A DNA stretch of 64,000 bases from Candidatus Altimarinota bacterium (GCA_029233985.1 JARGOK010000001.1:743096-807095), one strand, 5' to 3'; shown: positions 44,889 through 54,284, numbered from the stretch's first letter. The notes: generated from the sequence alone by a model not told the origin. Program-made: numbers and translations.

Positions 44889-46436
44889 ATGAAGGTTTTC
44901 AGAAGAATTAGTGTTTTGTGTTTTGTTTTTCTTTTAAGTCTTGGAATGCCTATTTCTGCAATGGCACAAGAGTTGGAAAAGATTGAAATAAATAACGGAG
45001 AACAAATAGAAAATCTTGAAAAAGAAACTCCTTATCAACCTACGATTCGATCAGGAGATAGTGTGCAGGTAGGGAGAAATATTATTTTTGCTGCAGACAA
45101 TGTAGAAGCACCAGATGGATATGAAGTAAGAGAGTTTTTGTGGGAGTTTGGGGATGGGGAATTTAGCTCGCGTGAAGAAGTGGTACATATCTATAGAGAG
45201 CCTGGCCGGTATAATGTAAAGCTCCAGGCTTCTTTTTATCCGTCCAATAGTCGAGTTATTGAAACAGTGGAGTTTACGAAAGAGATTTTTGTGTATGAAA
45301 GAACTGTCTTCCTTTTGACGGATCTAGAACAGTCTTTGGATCGTATTGAGGCTCTCCAGGCGACTGCCGAAGATCAGAATGTGTATTTGAACTTAATTCG
45401 ATCTTCAGTAAACATGCGCTTGAAGAATCGGGTTTTAAAATTGATTGAGCGAAAGCTGGATGAGATCCAAGAAAGCGATTCTATTATTATTTGGTCTGAT
45501 AGTGTGGAGCTCCTGACTTTGCTCAACACCTTTTCTGCGCAACTGGATCTCTCTCAGAAAGACTTTGTGGTTATAACCGATGGGAACATCGGATTTTTGA
45601 AAACAGTCGCTCAGGGAGTGAATGCTGTGCTCGGTCCGAAGCGAATTATCCTTACTCGAAGAGAGGCTGTAGATGAGTTTTTTACAAAGGACTCTGATCG
45701 AGATGTGACAGAACTCATCATGAGTCGAGGATATGATATCTCTCTCCTTTCAGCTGAAGATCTCAACAAGGTCGACCTCTGGGCTCTGCCGAGTCTTGGT
45801 ATTCGTTTTCTTCAAGAAAAAGGAGTAGAAGATGGTGTTCTCCTTTTGGTTCTTTTTCTCCCTGTTATCGTAACACTCGTAACATTTTTGAAGGTAGTGA
45901 TTGGTTTCTCTTCGGCTGGTGCTCGTGTTCCGATTATTTTTGCTTACTCCCTTATTGTGTTGGGATGGAAGCTGGGGCTTATTACTATTGTGATACTTGC
46001 TATTATTTGTTATCTCTTTCGGCTTTATGTGTTTCGACGTCATTTATTGTATGTTGCGAAAGTCGGGATACTCACTTCTTTCAATGGGCTTGTGTTACTT
46101 TTTATTATTGGGATGAGTTTGTATTTTGATTTTCAAGCCGTTGGATTTAGTAGTGCACTTATGATGATCATTTTAGCCTCTATTGTCGATCGGCTCGTAG
46201 GAGTAGAAGGTGAGAAAGGTCTTTGGTCTATTATGAGGATTTTCTTTGAGACCTTGTTTATTTCATTGATGTGTTTTTGGGTTGTTTCACTTACAGACTT
46301 CCAACTTTTATTGATGGCTCACTCAGAGGTGCTTATTCTATTTATTGTGGCGAATATTTTTATGGGAAGGTTTACGGGATTGAGGTTGATGGAGTACTTT
46401 AGGTTTCGGGAGATTCTCCGGTATACTGAAGAGTAG
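44889..46436 (+). CDS. PKD-domain protein with 7TM (transglutaminase-associated type) C-terminus
   Basis: 515 residues. Signal peptide (about 1-26, cut after AMAQ). PKD-like domain about 50-135 (FLWEFGDGEFSSREEVVHIYREPG). Helical linker, then seven hydrophobic helices from about 320. The start of the membrane part, FLKVVIGFSSAGARVPIIFAY, resembles the 7TM domain usually joined to inactive transglutaminase proteins. Family assignment is moderate; function is unknown. Confidence 0.7.
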   Translation: MKVFRRISVLCFVFLLSLGMPISAMAQELEKIEINNGEQIENLEKETPYQPTIRSGDSVQVGRNIIFAADNVEAPDGYEVREFLWEFGDGEFSSREEVVHIYREPGRYNVKLQASFYPSNSRVIETVEFTKEIFVYERTVFLLTDLEQSLDRIEALQATAEDQNVYLNLIRSSVNMRLKNRVLKLIERKLDEIQESDSIIIWSDSVELLTLLNTFSAQLDLSQKDFVVITDGNIGFLKTVAQGVNAVLGPKRIILTRREAVDEFFTKDSDRDVTELIMSRGYDISLLSAEDLNKVDLWALPSLGIRFLQEKGVEDGVLLLVLFLPVIVTLVTFLKVVIGFSSAGARVPIIFAYSLIVLGWKLGLITIVILAIICYLFRLYVFRRHLLYVAKVGILTSFNGLVLLFIIGMSLYFDFQAVGFSSALMMIILASIVDRLVGVEGEKGLWSIMRIFFETLFISLMCFWVVSLTDFQLLLMAHSEVLILFIVANIFMGRFTGLRLMEYFRFREILRYTEE

Positions 46437-46497
46437 TTTATACTAAAGTCGGAGTTTTGATGCTCCGCCTGGATGTGCTGAATTATAGCGAGGTAAT

Positions 46498-46532
46498 GAA
46501 ACCCCGTGGGATTATTAAGGGCTGGGGGTTTC
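46498..46532. terminator. Strong hairpin, possible terminator
   Basis: GAAACCCC...GGGGTTTC, 8-bp perfect stem extended by AATG/CATT with a bulge. There is no long T-run. A smaller hairpin CGGAG...CTCCG lies at about 46450. Both are between convergent genes. Confidence 0.5.
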
Positions 46533-46604
46533 TCATTCATGACCTTCGAATGTGTTGTGCAAGCAGGCGTAGCTAACCCGGATAGACGGGATTGCATAGA
46601 TTTT

Positions 46605-48392
46605 TTATTCCAATGCTTTTTCTAGCTCTGCTTCTTTGTCTATATTGCTTTCTAGTTTTTGATAGAGTTCTTGGAGCTTTATTGCGATGGTTTTTATTTT
46701 ACCTCCGAAGTGTTTTATCTCTTGCTCGTTTTTTTCTTCGATCGCTTTCTGAAGAAGGGGAGGGATGTTTTTTTGTTCTGCTTCAAGCTGCTCTATTTCA
46801 GCACCTAGTTTTTTCTGTGTGTTCTTTACTTTGTTGAGTTCTTTTTTTTGTTCTTTTTTTCTCAAGTAATCTTCTTTGTTTGTTGACGTTTTCTTGGTTT
46901 CTTTTTGCACATCTTCCTCCTCACTCCACCCTTCTGTCGCGAGGAATTCAGAATAGGTTTTATCTTTAATGGTGACTGTATTGTTGTCGAAAACGACTAA
47001 CCTGGTTGCAACTTTTGCGATCATGTTTTCGTCATGGGTGACGAAAATGAGGGCTCCCTTGTATTCTTGGAGAGATTTTGTGAGAGCATCACAAGATTCC
47101 ATATCGAGATGATTGGTTGGTTCGTCGAGGAGGAGGAGGTGTGAGGTGTAGAGCATTACTTTTCCTAGGCAAAGCCTGCTTTTTTCTCCACCAGAGAGTT
47201 TTTCGATATGTTTTTTTGAGTCATCTCCTGAAAAAAGCAGGGCACCGCAGAGGTTTCTTAGTTCTTGTTCTTTGATATTTGGAAGTGTTCGGAGTTCTTC
47301 TAATATGGTTCGTGAAGGAAGAAGCTTGTCTTTACTATCGGACCCAAAGTACCCAATTTTTGCATTCACATGTTTTTTTATGATTCCTTCATTGGGCTCA
47401 AGTTGTTCCGCCAGCATTCTTAAAAGTGTTGATTTCCCTTTTCCATTTTTCCCAATGACGGCAATTTTTTCTCCCGGTTGAATACGGAGAGAGAATTTTT
47501 CAATAAGGATATCTTCTGGTGTGTATCCAAAAGTGAGCCCTTCAGCTTTCATGAGATTGTTTCCGAAAAACTCTTCTGAGTGAAAGCGGAATGCGATATC
47601 TGGAATTTTTTCTAACTTTTCGTGTGTTCCTTGTTTGTCTAATGCTTTGATTCGAGATTGAACCATTCCTGCTGACCTTGCACCTGCTCGGAACCTCGAT
47701 ATGAACTCTTTTGTTTTCTTTTGTTTTTTTTCTTGGTTTTGTCGAGTTTTTTCATAGATCTCTTCGTCCATTGCAATATGATCGATTATTTTTTGTGGAC
47801 CACCCTTCATTTTTCTCACTCGTTGTCGATGGATTGCGAATGTGTGAGTCACCACTTCTTCCATAAAGCTTCTGTCATGAGTTACCAAAATAAAAGCACC
47901 GTCCCAGTTTTTGAGGAATTTTTTTAGCCACCGGAGTGATGTGATATCAAGATAGTTGGTGGGTTCATCGAGAAAAAGTAGGTGAGAGTCTTGCACGAGT
48001 GCTTGTGCTAGTCTTATTCGGATTTGGAAACCACTGGAAAATTCTCCTGGAGCTTTAGTGAGGTCATCGTAACTAAACCCTAGCCCCATAAGAACCGTCT
48101 CTGCTCTCCATTCTTCATGTTTGGATTCTTGACCTAATGAGGTACAAACTTGTTCTCTAAGGCTTGGCTCGGTGAAGTTGAGGTTTTGTTCTAGTGAGCT
48201 AATAAGAAGGGTGTTTGCACAATCGATTTCTTGGTATTGGTTTCTGTCGAGAAGCATTTTTAGGAATGTACTCTTTCCAGATCCGTTTCTTCCAATGAGA
48301 CCTATTTTTTCGTTGTCTTCGATGGAGACGGAGACGTCGCGGAAGAGGGTGCGAGATCCGTATGATTTATTGAGATTTTTGATTCTGAGCAT
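46605..48392 (-). CDS. ABC-F family ATPase
   Basis: 595 residues from ATG 48392 (MLRIKNLNKSYG). Two nucleotide-binding domains: Walker A GRNGSGKST and GKNGKGKST; second signature LSGGEKSRL; Walker B LLLLDEPTNHLD. The first signature is degenerate (SSGFQIRI). A linker lies between them and a coiled C-terminus follows (EEDYLRKKEQKKELNKVK). There are no membrane helices, so it is a soluble ABC-F acting on ribosomes (translation factor or antibiotic protection) rather than a transporter. The exact subfamily is not clear. Confidence 0.92.
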   Translation of the reverse strand: MLRIKNLNKSYGSRTLFRDVSVSIEDNEKIGLIGRNGSGKSTFLKMLLDRNQYQEIDCANTLLISSLEQNLNFTEPSLREQVCTSLGQESKHEEWRAETVLMGLGFSYDDLTKAPGEFSSGFQIRIRLAQALVQDSHLLFLDEPTNYLDITSLRWLKKFLKNWDGAFILVTHDRSFMEEVVTHTFAIHRQRVRKMKGGPQKIIDHIAMDEEIYEKTRQNQEKKQKKTKEFISRFRAGARSAGMVQSRIKALDKQGTHEKLEKIPDIAFRFHSEEFFGNNLMKAEGLTFGYTPEDILIEKFSLRIQPGEKIAVIGKNGKGKSTLLRMLAEQLEPNEGIIKKHVNAKIGYFGSDSKDKLLPSRTILEELRTLPNIKEQELRNLCGALLFSGDDSKKHIEKLSGGEKSRLCLGKVMLYTSHLLLLDEPTNHLDMESCDALTKSLQEYKGALIFVTHDENMIAKVATRLVVFDNNTVTIKDKTYSEFLATEGWSEEEDVQKETKKTSTNKEDYLRKKEQKKELNKVKNTQKKLGAEIEQLEAEQKNIPPLLQKAIEEKNEQEIKHFGGKIKTIAIKLQELYQKLESNIDKEAELEKALE

Positions 48393-48514
48393 GAGAGCGA
48401 AAAACGTGAGATTTATAACACACAAAAATCCTTAATGAGCTGCTGGGCTATTGTAAGGGGTTTTTTGGGGGAGGGCTATGGGAAAACCCAGTTTTATCTT
48501 TTCTTAGAACTCTC

Positions 48515-48835
48515 CTAAGGTTTTTCAAGTTCATTTAAAACAGCATCAATAGTTTCTTCATTATTTTTTCCCATACTAGCTCCTATTAGATTGAACTCTA
48601 ACACATTTCCCTTATTATCTAATTTCGCGATTAAAACCATGTCTCTATGGTACATTGGGCAATCTTTTTCTACTTCTACTTGAAACCCTGTTTTACACTT
48701 TAATACAGTTATTTTCCCCTTTGAAATAATTGGTTTCACAAGCCACTTAACCGCTTTAGTAATGATTAATTTATTATTCAGTATTTTATTGATCCTTTCG
48801 ATAATACTTGGTGGTGATTCGTTGGGAGAATTCAT
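48515..48835 (-). CDS. Hypothetical protein, 106 aa
   Basis: A small soluble protein starting MNSPNESPPSI with one CPMYH segment. It sits between the SLH-CAP gene and the ABC-F gene on the same strand. No family recognised. Confidence 0.6.
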   Translation of the reverse strand: MNSPNESPPSIIERINKILNNKLIITKAVKWLVKPIISKGKITVLKCKTGFQVEVEKDCPMYHRDMVLIAKLDNKGNVLEFNLIGASMGKNNEETIDAVLNELEKP

Positions 48836-48897
48836 TGATTAATAGTTATTTTTTTCATGGGGTGTGAATGTCTTTACATTTCCTTATTAAAATATAT

Positions 48898-50145
48898 TTA
48901 TTTCAATTTCGTTCCGTAATGAACACTTAGATAGTACTTGTTCTTTTCTTTGTCCAAAGCGATCCCAAGACCAATCTCATTGAAATATTTGTTCATAATA
49001 CTGTTGTAATGAGCGGCGTCATCGCTTCCTTTTTCTGCCATGTAGGCGTCAAACGTTGATTTTATTGCAGTAATGAGTTCTTGGGTGCAGTCGTCGCTAC
49101 AGATCACTTGACCCGCACCAATATTTTCGGAGAAAGTCACTCGCTGAACGTTTTCGAAGTCGAGATTGAGGTTATTAAACCAATTTTTGATAATGTCGTA
49201 ATTGTAGAAGTCTGATTCACCTTCACGCTTATGGCTCACACTTTCCCTTTCTTTCATCGTATCTGACCAAACAAAAGCTGATCGATTGAGCTGATTGTTG
49301 TAGGTATAAGGGTGAAGACCGATTTTTTCCCGCTCCTGATTGTACCAATTGAGCCACTCTGTTCGAACAGTCTTCATGTTTATACCTGTCATCACACTAT
49401 CACCAAATCCTGGTGCGTCTGATTGACATGTTGATGAAATCAGATCGCAGGTCGTGAGAGAGGGGTGGGTTGTATCACCTTTGTTTATTCTCATGATCAT
49501 TTCAGCCATTTCTGCACGAGTAATGTTGTGATTGTGTTTTGAAATAGACCCTGGAATAGCTTTTTTTTGAGAGAGCGCGTCCATAAATGTTACATACCAA
49601 GGCTGGTCTTCTTTCGGCTCTTCTGTAGGGAGTGTGAAGGTGTTTGAGATAATCTTGGATGCTTCGGCGAAGTTGATATTGTCTACAGGACGAAATGATC
49701 CATCTGGGTATCCACCAAGGATGTTGTTTGATTTGGCGTAGCAGACGTATTTTTCAAACCATACTCCGTTTTCTACATCTTTAAAACATGGTTCTGAGGG
49801 AGATGATGGTTCTTCTTGAAGTTTTCCTAGTATGAGTATTTTTGTGAACTCAGCTCGGTTTATTACATTGTTTGGCTTGAATGTTTTGTCGCTGTATCCA
49901 TTCACAATATTGTTTTCCTGAACATATTTAACTGCTGATTCGTAGCGATGTTTTTCAATATCTTTGAATTGTACTGGTTGGGAAAGGATGCTTGCTGTCC
50001 CGTGTTGTTCTAAACAAAGCCGTTTTTGGTAACCAAAAAGATTGCCATCACAGTCTATTGCTTCAGCGTATGTTGTTGTGACCTTAGGGATCAAAAAAAG
50101 ACTCGCAAGGAAGAGTAGCAAGAGATACTTTGACAAGTTATTCAT
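48898..50145 (-). CDS. SLH-domain protein with CAP/SCP-like domain
   Basis: 415 residues. Signal peptide (about 1-27). Three SLH domains about 55-220 (VNGYSDKTFKPNNVINRAE; LGGYPDGSFRPVDNINFAE; and a third with ITRAEMAEMIMRI). C-terminal CAP domain about 265-415 with WLNWYNQEREKIGLHPYTYN, FSENIGAG and HYNSIMNKYFNEIGLGIA. CAP proteins are secreted and often bind lipids or polymers; some are proposed proteases. It is held on the wall by SLH. Confidence 0.88.
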   Translation of the reverse strand: MNNLSKYLLLLFLASLFLIPKVTTTYAEAIDCDGNLFGYQKRLCLEQHGTASILSQPVQFKDIEKHRYESAVKYVQENNIVNGYSDKTFKPNNVINRAEFTKILILGKLQEEPSSPSEPCFKDVENGVWFEKYVCYAKSNNILGGYPDGSFRPVDNINFAEASKIISNTFTLPTEEPKEDQPWYVTFMDALSQKKAIPGSISKHNHNITRAEMAEMIMRINKGDTTHPSLTTCDLISSTCQSDAPGFGDSVMTGINMKTVRTEWLNWYNQEREKIGLHPYTYNNQLNRSAFVWSDTMKERESVSHKREGESDFYNYDIIKNWFNNLNLDFENVQRVTFSENIGAGQVICSDDCTQELITAIKSTFDAYMAEKGSDDAAHYNSIMNKYFNEIGLGIALDKEKNKYYLSVHYGTKLK

Positions 50146-50293
50146 AATTATTGATGATTTGGATACTGGTTGTAGTATATGTGAAATACTTGTGTAACCA
50201 AGTTTCTGTGATGGGGATTGCTTGATGCTCGTTTGTTAATGTGGTTTAACGTAGTTAGGGGTGTGGATTATTGATACTGATTTTCCCATACCC

Positions 50294-50434
50294 CTGTCAT
50301 TCTGAGATATCGAAGAATTTTTTCTGACAGGCTTGGTAGGGGTGTTTGATAGGTGCTTAATTCAAAACCGGATTTACTCTTCATTGAGAGTGCTTTTTTT
50401 ATGCTCAAGATTCTTTTGTTCCTCAGAATGACAG
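50294..50434. repeat. Palindromic element, copy C, reaching into a gene
   Basis: 141 bp bounded by perfect 13-bp inverted ends CTGTCATTCTGAG / CTCAGAATGACAG. Its right part (50374-50434) codes the last ~20 residues of the DUF1653 protein. Related copies are at 9759, 21629 and a half at 28970. Confidence 0.85.
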
Positions 50435-50658
50435 AAGCGGAAGCGTGGTGTGACGACTCCTTTTATTTCAATTTGTTTGGTGAATTGGGTATATGGTCTG
50501 ATGAAGTGTGGCTCATCGCCATATTCTTCAGTGAGTTCTGGAGTCGGGTAGAGGGCTTTGTAGATGACCATTTTTTCTCTGGTTTCGGTATGAAGCCCAA
50601 TTCCAATCACCTCGTAAAGTTGCCCCTTGTAATGTTTGTAGGTGCCGAGAGGAATCAT
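50374..50658 (-). CDS. DUF1653 protein with repeat-encoded tail
   Basis: 94 residues. The core (YKHYKGQLYEVIGIGLHTET... VIYKALYPTPE...FIRPYTQF) is a clear DUF1653 domain, found in many bacteria with no proven function. From about residue 75 the tail CHSEEQKNLEHKKSTLNEE is encoded by the palindromic element and is unlike the family. Its ATG overlaps the stop of the flippase gene (4 bp), so the two are co-translated. Confidence 0.85.
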   Translation of the reverse strand: MIPLGTYKHYKGQLYEVIGIGLHTETREKMVIYKALYPTPELTEEYGDEPHFIRPYTQFTKQIEIKGVVTPRFRFCHSEEQKNLEHKKSTLNEE

Positions 50659-52130
50659 TTTTTTATGTAAGAGATCATTTCTTTATTGATAACGCCTAGA
50701 GGTATGAGACTTGTGACGTAGATGAGAGCTGCTATCCCTATGAGAGGGATCGTGGGAATAGTTGACTGTGATATATATACGAAGACACCCATTATAGCGC
50801 CCCCTAGAGATATTTTTATTAGTGTGCTCCAGTCGAAATAAAGGTCTGCGTATTTTTTAGATTCCCATAAGGTGATACTAAAGAGCAGGAGTTCAGATGC
50901 GAGAGTAGTGATTGCTGCTGCTGGAAAGCCATATGTGGGGATAAGAATTAGGTTTGCGATGATATTAAATAAGACAGCAATGATGTTTATCTTGAGGAGT
51001 TTACCTTGGTTTCCACTGGCGATGATAGTGAAGCTGAGGAGTGTAGTGAGATAAGCGATCGCGCAAGGTATTAAGAGGACTTGGAAGGCAAAATCTGCTC
51101 CATATGTGGAGGCGGTGTTGCCAGTGAGAAAGGCGTCATTAGTAATGAGAGCCATGAGTGGTCGCGCGAGAATAATCCCTCCAATGGTCATAGGGAGAGC
51201 CATGGTATAGAGGAAGTTGAATGCGAGGGAGAATATTTTTTTGATCTGTTCTTGGTTGTTTTTAAAAGCTCTACTCAATGTGGGGAGGGTAGAATTCATA
51301 AAATAAATGGGGAGAATGAGGAGCAGCTCAATCATTGATGCAGGATATCCGTAGAGGGCGATTTCTTCTTTTGGACGCATGACGGAGAGGAAAAGAATGT
51401 CGACTTTGAGATAAATGGTTCCCAAAATAATAGCAAGTCCATAAGGGAGAGCTTCTTTTAAAATTTTTTTCCAGTACTCTTTTTCGAACTTTGGAGAAAA
51501 AGGAATGAGGGTTTTGGTGTAGCTAAACGTGATACAGAACGACACAAATGTTCCAAGAATACCCGCTCCTATAAGGTGATAAAAGGCATTTTCAATGGTT
51601 TGGAAATAGGTGACGGTGTAGATAATATAGGTTGCCATGATGATTTTCCCAATCACGAGAGATATCGTTGGAACCCACATTTTTAATCGAACCTGGAGAA
51701 TTGAAGAGGTTGTGCTCGTAAGCATTGTGAAGACGGTCGTGATAGCGGCTATGGCTACTCCCAGCTTTACTTGATCGGTATAATTTTCGAACGGGATCAA
51801 GAATACAAAAAGAGATGCCATCCCCATAGCTAGGACGATGGTCATGAGTCGCATACCAAAAATATTACTCAGAATATTGTGGGTTTCTTCGTCACTCTGA
51901 GATTGAGACATTTCTCGGACTGCGATGGTGAATAGGCCAAAATCCGCGAGGATACCAAAAAACATCAGATAGGTGTAGATCAGTTTATATTCTGCTGGGA
52001 GACCCGACAGTGATGGGATGGTTTCAAGAGAAGTGATGTATTTAATAATCACGATTGAAAGTACTGCAGTAATGAGTTTTCCAGTAACTTGAATGGCAGT
52101 ATTAGAGAGGATTTTTCTAGCGATGGACAT
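50655..52130 (-). CDS. Polysaccharide flippase (MVF/Wzx-like)
   Basis: 491 residues from ATG 52130 (MSIARKILSNTAIQVTGKLI); an in-frame ATG at 52211 would add a Gln/Pro-rich 27-residue tail and is less typical. About 14 membrane helices, lipid-linked sugar flippase type. It would move sugar carriers to the outer face and may serve the O-antigen ligase-like protein at 40232, which is inference. It is followed by DUF1653 with a 4-bp overlap. Confidence 0.85.
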   Translation of the reverse strand: MSIARKILSNTAIQVTGKLITAVLSIVIIKYITSLETIPSLSGLPAEYKLIYTYLMFFGILADFGLFTIAVREMSQSQSDEETHNILSNIFGMRLMTIVLAMGMASLFVFLIPFENYTDQVKLGVAIAAITTVFTMLTSTTSSILQVRLKMWVPTISLVIGKIIMATYIIYTVTYFQTIENAFYHLIGAGILGTFVSFCITFSYTKTLIPFSPKFEKEYWKKILKEALPYGLAIILGTIYLKVDILFLSVMRPKEEIALYGYPASMIELLLILPIYFMNSTLPTLSRAFKNNQEQIKKIFSLAFNFLYTMALPMTIGGIILARPLMALITNDAFLTGNTASTYGADFAFQVLLIPCAIAYLTTLLSFTIIASGNQGKLLKINIIAVLFNIIANLILIPTYGFPAAAITTLASELLLFSITLWESKKYADLYFDWSTLIKISLGGAIMGVFVYISQSTIPTIPLIGIAALIYVTSLIPLGVINKEMISYIKK

Positions 52131-52213
52131 GGAGGGAACAGTGAGAATGGTGAGAGCTTTGGGAAGGGGAAGAGACTGACCTTGAGAGTTTTGAGGACCT
52201 TGGTGAAACATTA

Positions 52214-52233
52214 TATGCGAGGTTTCGTTACCT
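52214..52233. repeat. GCGAGGT-TTCGTT-ACCTCGC hairpin
   Basis: Perfect 7-bp stem between fmt and the flippase. It matches the imperfect copy at 28828 and resembles 5553. Confidence 0.7.
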
Positions 52234-52245
52234 CGCTACTGGGAG

Positions 52246-53190
52246 TTAGGAGGGGAGATTGGTTCCAGAGAAGGTTGATTGACCATTGAGAAAGGATTTT
52301 ATATCGGTTGGTTTTTTTCCGGCCAGTTGGAGGGAGGTGATGATAATTGAGCCGGTTTTACAGGCGATGTGGGTTTCGTTTTCTTGTTGGAAGATGGTGC
52401 CTGGAGAGTTTGGGGTTTGGAGTTCGGATTTTGGAGTGAATTCGAGGAGGGAAAGCTTTTGTTTGTTGAGCCAAGTGTAGGTACCTGGCCAGGGTGTGAA
52501 GGCTCGGAGTTTGTTGTGGATTTGTTTTGCAGTTTCTTTTGAAAAGTTGATTTCACCGTCTTTCTTGCTGATCTTTTCACAATGGCTGGCGTCTCGCGCG
52601 TCTTGATGTATAGGAGTGATGCTGTCGTATTTTTTTATCACTTCGATCATCAGCTCTGTTCCGATATTTGCGGCAGCTTTTTCTAGGTCGGGGTATTTCC
52701 ACTCAGGATCGATGTCGAGGACTCGCTTTGCGAAGACAGGACCGGCATCCATGGCTTTTACCATACGGATAATACTGACACCTGTTGTTGGGCTGCCACT
52801 TAGAAGGGCTGACTGCATTGGGGTTGCACCGCGGTATTGTGGGAGGAGAGAGGGGTGAATATTGAGGGCGTCAGTTTTTGGGAGTTTGAGGATTTTTGTA
52901 GGAAGGTATTGGCCGTAGGCAGCGGTGACGAGGAAGTCGGGGGTGGGAATATTCAGACCCCTTAGGTTGTTGGGGGTTTTTGGATTTAAAATGTCGGATA
53001 TTTTTTCTGGCTGGAGGACTGGGATCTTGAGTTCTTCTGCTTTTATTTTTACTGGAGGTGCTGTGAGAATTTGTTTTCTCCCTATGGGTTTGTCAGGTTG
53101 GGTAATGACCGCGACCACATTGAATTCTTGATGGAGTGCTTCGAGGATAGGGCAGACGAATTGAGGGGTTCCGAGGAAGATGAGGTTCAT
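52246..53190 (-). CDS. fmt: Methionyl-tRNA formyltransferase
   Basis: 314 residues. It formylates Met-tRNA for initiation using 10-formyl-tetrahydrofolate. Signatures: MNLIFLGTPQFVCP, NIHPSLLPQYRGATPMQ (Asn and His) and DAGPVF with the catalytic Asp. The C-terminal tRNA-binding domain has TPWPGTYT. Full family length. Confidence 0.95.
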   Translation of the reverse strand: MNLIFLGTPQFVCPILEALHQEFNVVAVITQPDKPIGRKQILTAPPVKIKAEELKIPVLQPEKISDILNPKTPNNLRGLNIPTPDFLVTAAYGQYLPTKILKLPKTDALNIHPSLLPQYRGATPMQSALLSGSPTTGVSIIRMVKAMDAGPVFAKRVLDIDPEWKYPDLEKAAANIGTELMIEVIKKYDSITPIHQDARDASHCEKISKKDGEINFSKETAKQIHNKLRAFTPWPGTYTWLNKQKLSLLEFTPKSELQTPNSPGTIFQQENETHIACKTGSIIITSLQLAGKKPTDIKSFLNGQSTFSGTNLPS

Positions 53191-53236
53191 TGGTAGGACG
53201 GTTAGGACAGTTATGACTGTTAGGACGATTAGGACT
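53191..53236. repeat. Short tandem repeat, 9-bp units
   Basis: About five imperfect copies of (G/A)TTAGGAC(N), reading GGTAGGACG, GTTAGGACA, GTTATGACT, GTTAGGACG, ATTAGGACT. It begins right at the fmt start codon, so it is in the 5' leader of fmt. Similar GAGTTAGGAG motifs occur at 52238 and 53784-53820. Confidence 0.65.
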
Positions 53237-53264
53237 TTTCCTTCTTAGGATACCCCAAATTTAA

Positions 53265-53292
53265 CAAAAAAGCCCCTGATGTATGGGGCTTT
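53265..53292 (-). terminator. Terminator of rpsG
   Basis: Minus strand AGCCCC...GGGGCT followed by T6; about 35 bp past the rpsG stop. Confidence 0.88.
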
Positions 53293-53326
53293 CCTAATTG
53301 TCTAATGTTGTCTTGTCGTCTTTTCT

Positions 53327-53782
53327 TTAGTAACGAGCGAAATGAGCGAAAGCTTTGTTGGCTTGGGCCATTTTGAAGACGTCTTCTTTTTTCTTCACAG
53401 CTGCACCTGTTCCTTCACATGCTTCGATGAGCTCATCAGCAAGACGCTTTGAAAGAGGAGAACCTTTCTTTCCTCGTGCAGCACTCAAGATCCATCGGAA
53501 TGAAAGAGCAATTTGACGTTTTTGTTGCACCTCCATAGGGATTTGATAGACCGAACCACCTACACGCTTTGCTTTTACTTCGAGACTTGGACTAACGTTT
53601 CGTACAGCACGTTCGAATGTTTCTTCTGGTTTTTTGTATCCTCTTTTTTCGATTAACTCGAGAGTATCTTTGAAGATTCGACGAGCAACTGATTTTTTCC
53701 CATCGAGCATCACATAGTTGATGAACTTTTCGATAAGCTCAGTAGAGTTTGCAGGGGTAAATTGAGGAGAACGTTTAGCCAT
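53327..53782 (-). CDS. rpsG: Ribosomal protein S7
   Basis: 151 residues with KFINYVMLDGKKSVARRI, PSLEVKAKRVGGSVYQIPMEV and RWILSAAR, the S7 pattern. S7 starts assembly of the 30S head. It follows rpsL by 68 bp on the same strand. fusA is not next: it lies 6.4 kb away, so the classic str operon is broken here. Confidence 0.97.
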   Translation of the reverse strand: MAKRSPQFTPANSTELIEKFINYVMLDGKKSVARRIFKDTLELIEKRGYKKPEETFERAVRNVSPSLEVKAKRVGGSVYQIPMEVQQKRQIALSFRWILSAARGKKGSPLSKRLADELIEACEGTGAAVKKKEDVFKMAQANKAFAHFARY

Positions 53783-53850
53783 GGGGAGTAGGGAGTTAGG
53801 AGTCTTGAGTTAGGAGTTGAGAACTATTTGAGTAGTAAAATGAGAGGGTT

Positions 53851-54267
53851 CTATGAGTCTTTCTTTGCACCATAGAGAGAACGACCTTGTTTTCGATCCT
53901 TCACACCTTCTGTATCGAGACGACCACGAACAATGTGGTACCGCACTCCAGGAAGATCTTTTACACGACCACCACGGATAAGAACAACGGAATGTTCTTG
54001 AAGGTTGTGACCTTCCCCTCCGATGTAAGCGGTGACTTCTTGACCATTTGTGAGTTTTACACGAGCAATTTTCCGGAGCGCTGAATTTGGTTTCTTTGGG
54101 GTCATTGTTCGTACTTGAGTACATACTCCACGTTTTTGTGGACAACCACGACGCATCTTTACTTGCTTGTTTTTTAGCGTATTAAAGAGGAACTGCATAG
54201 CAGGAGACTTGCTCTTTTTTTTCTTAGAGGTTCGTCCGTGTCGAATGAGTTGGTTGATTGTAGGCAC
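53851..54267 (-). CDS. rpsL: Ribosomal protein S12
   Basis: 138 residues. [33 protein letters not shown] and [29 protein letters not shown] are the S12 core. Lys of the PKKPNS loop, a classic streptomycin-resistance site, is unchanged. An insert of about 14 residues before CPQKRGVC matches the longer Firmicutes-type S12. It has its own promoter. Confidence 0.97.
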   Translation of the reverse strand: MPTINQLIRHGRTSKKKKSKSPAMQFLFNTLKNKQVKMRRGCPQKRGVCTQVRTMTPKKPNSALRKIARVKLTNGQEVTAYIGGEGHNLQEHSVVLIRGGRVKDLPGVRYHIVRGRLDTEGVKDRKQGRSLYGAKKDS

Positions 54268-54284
54268 TGAGAAAGGTTTAAAGT

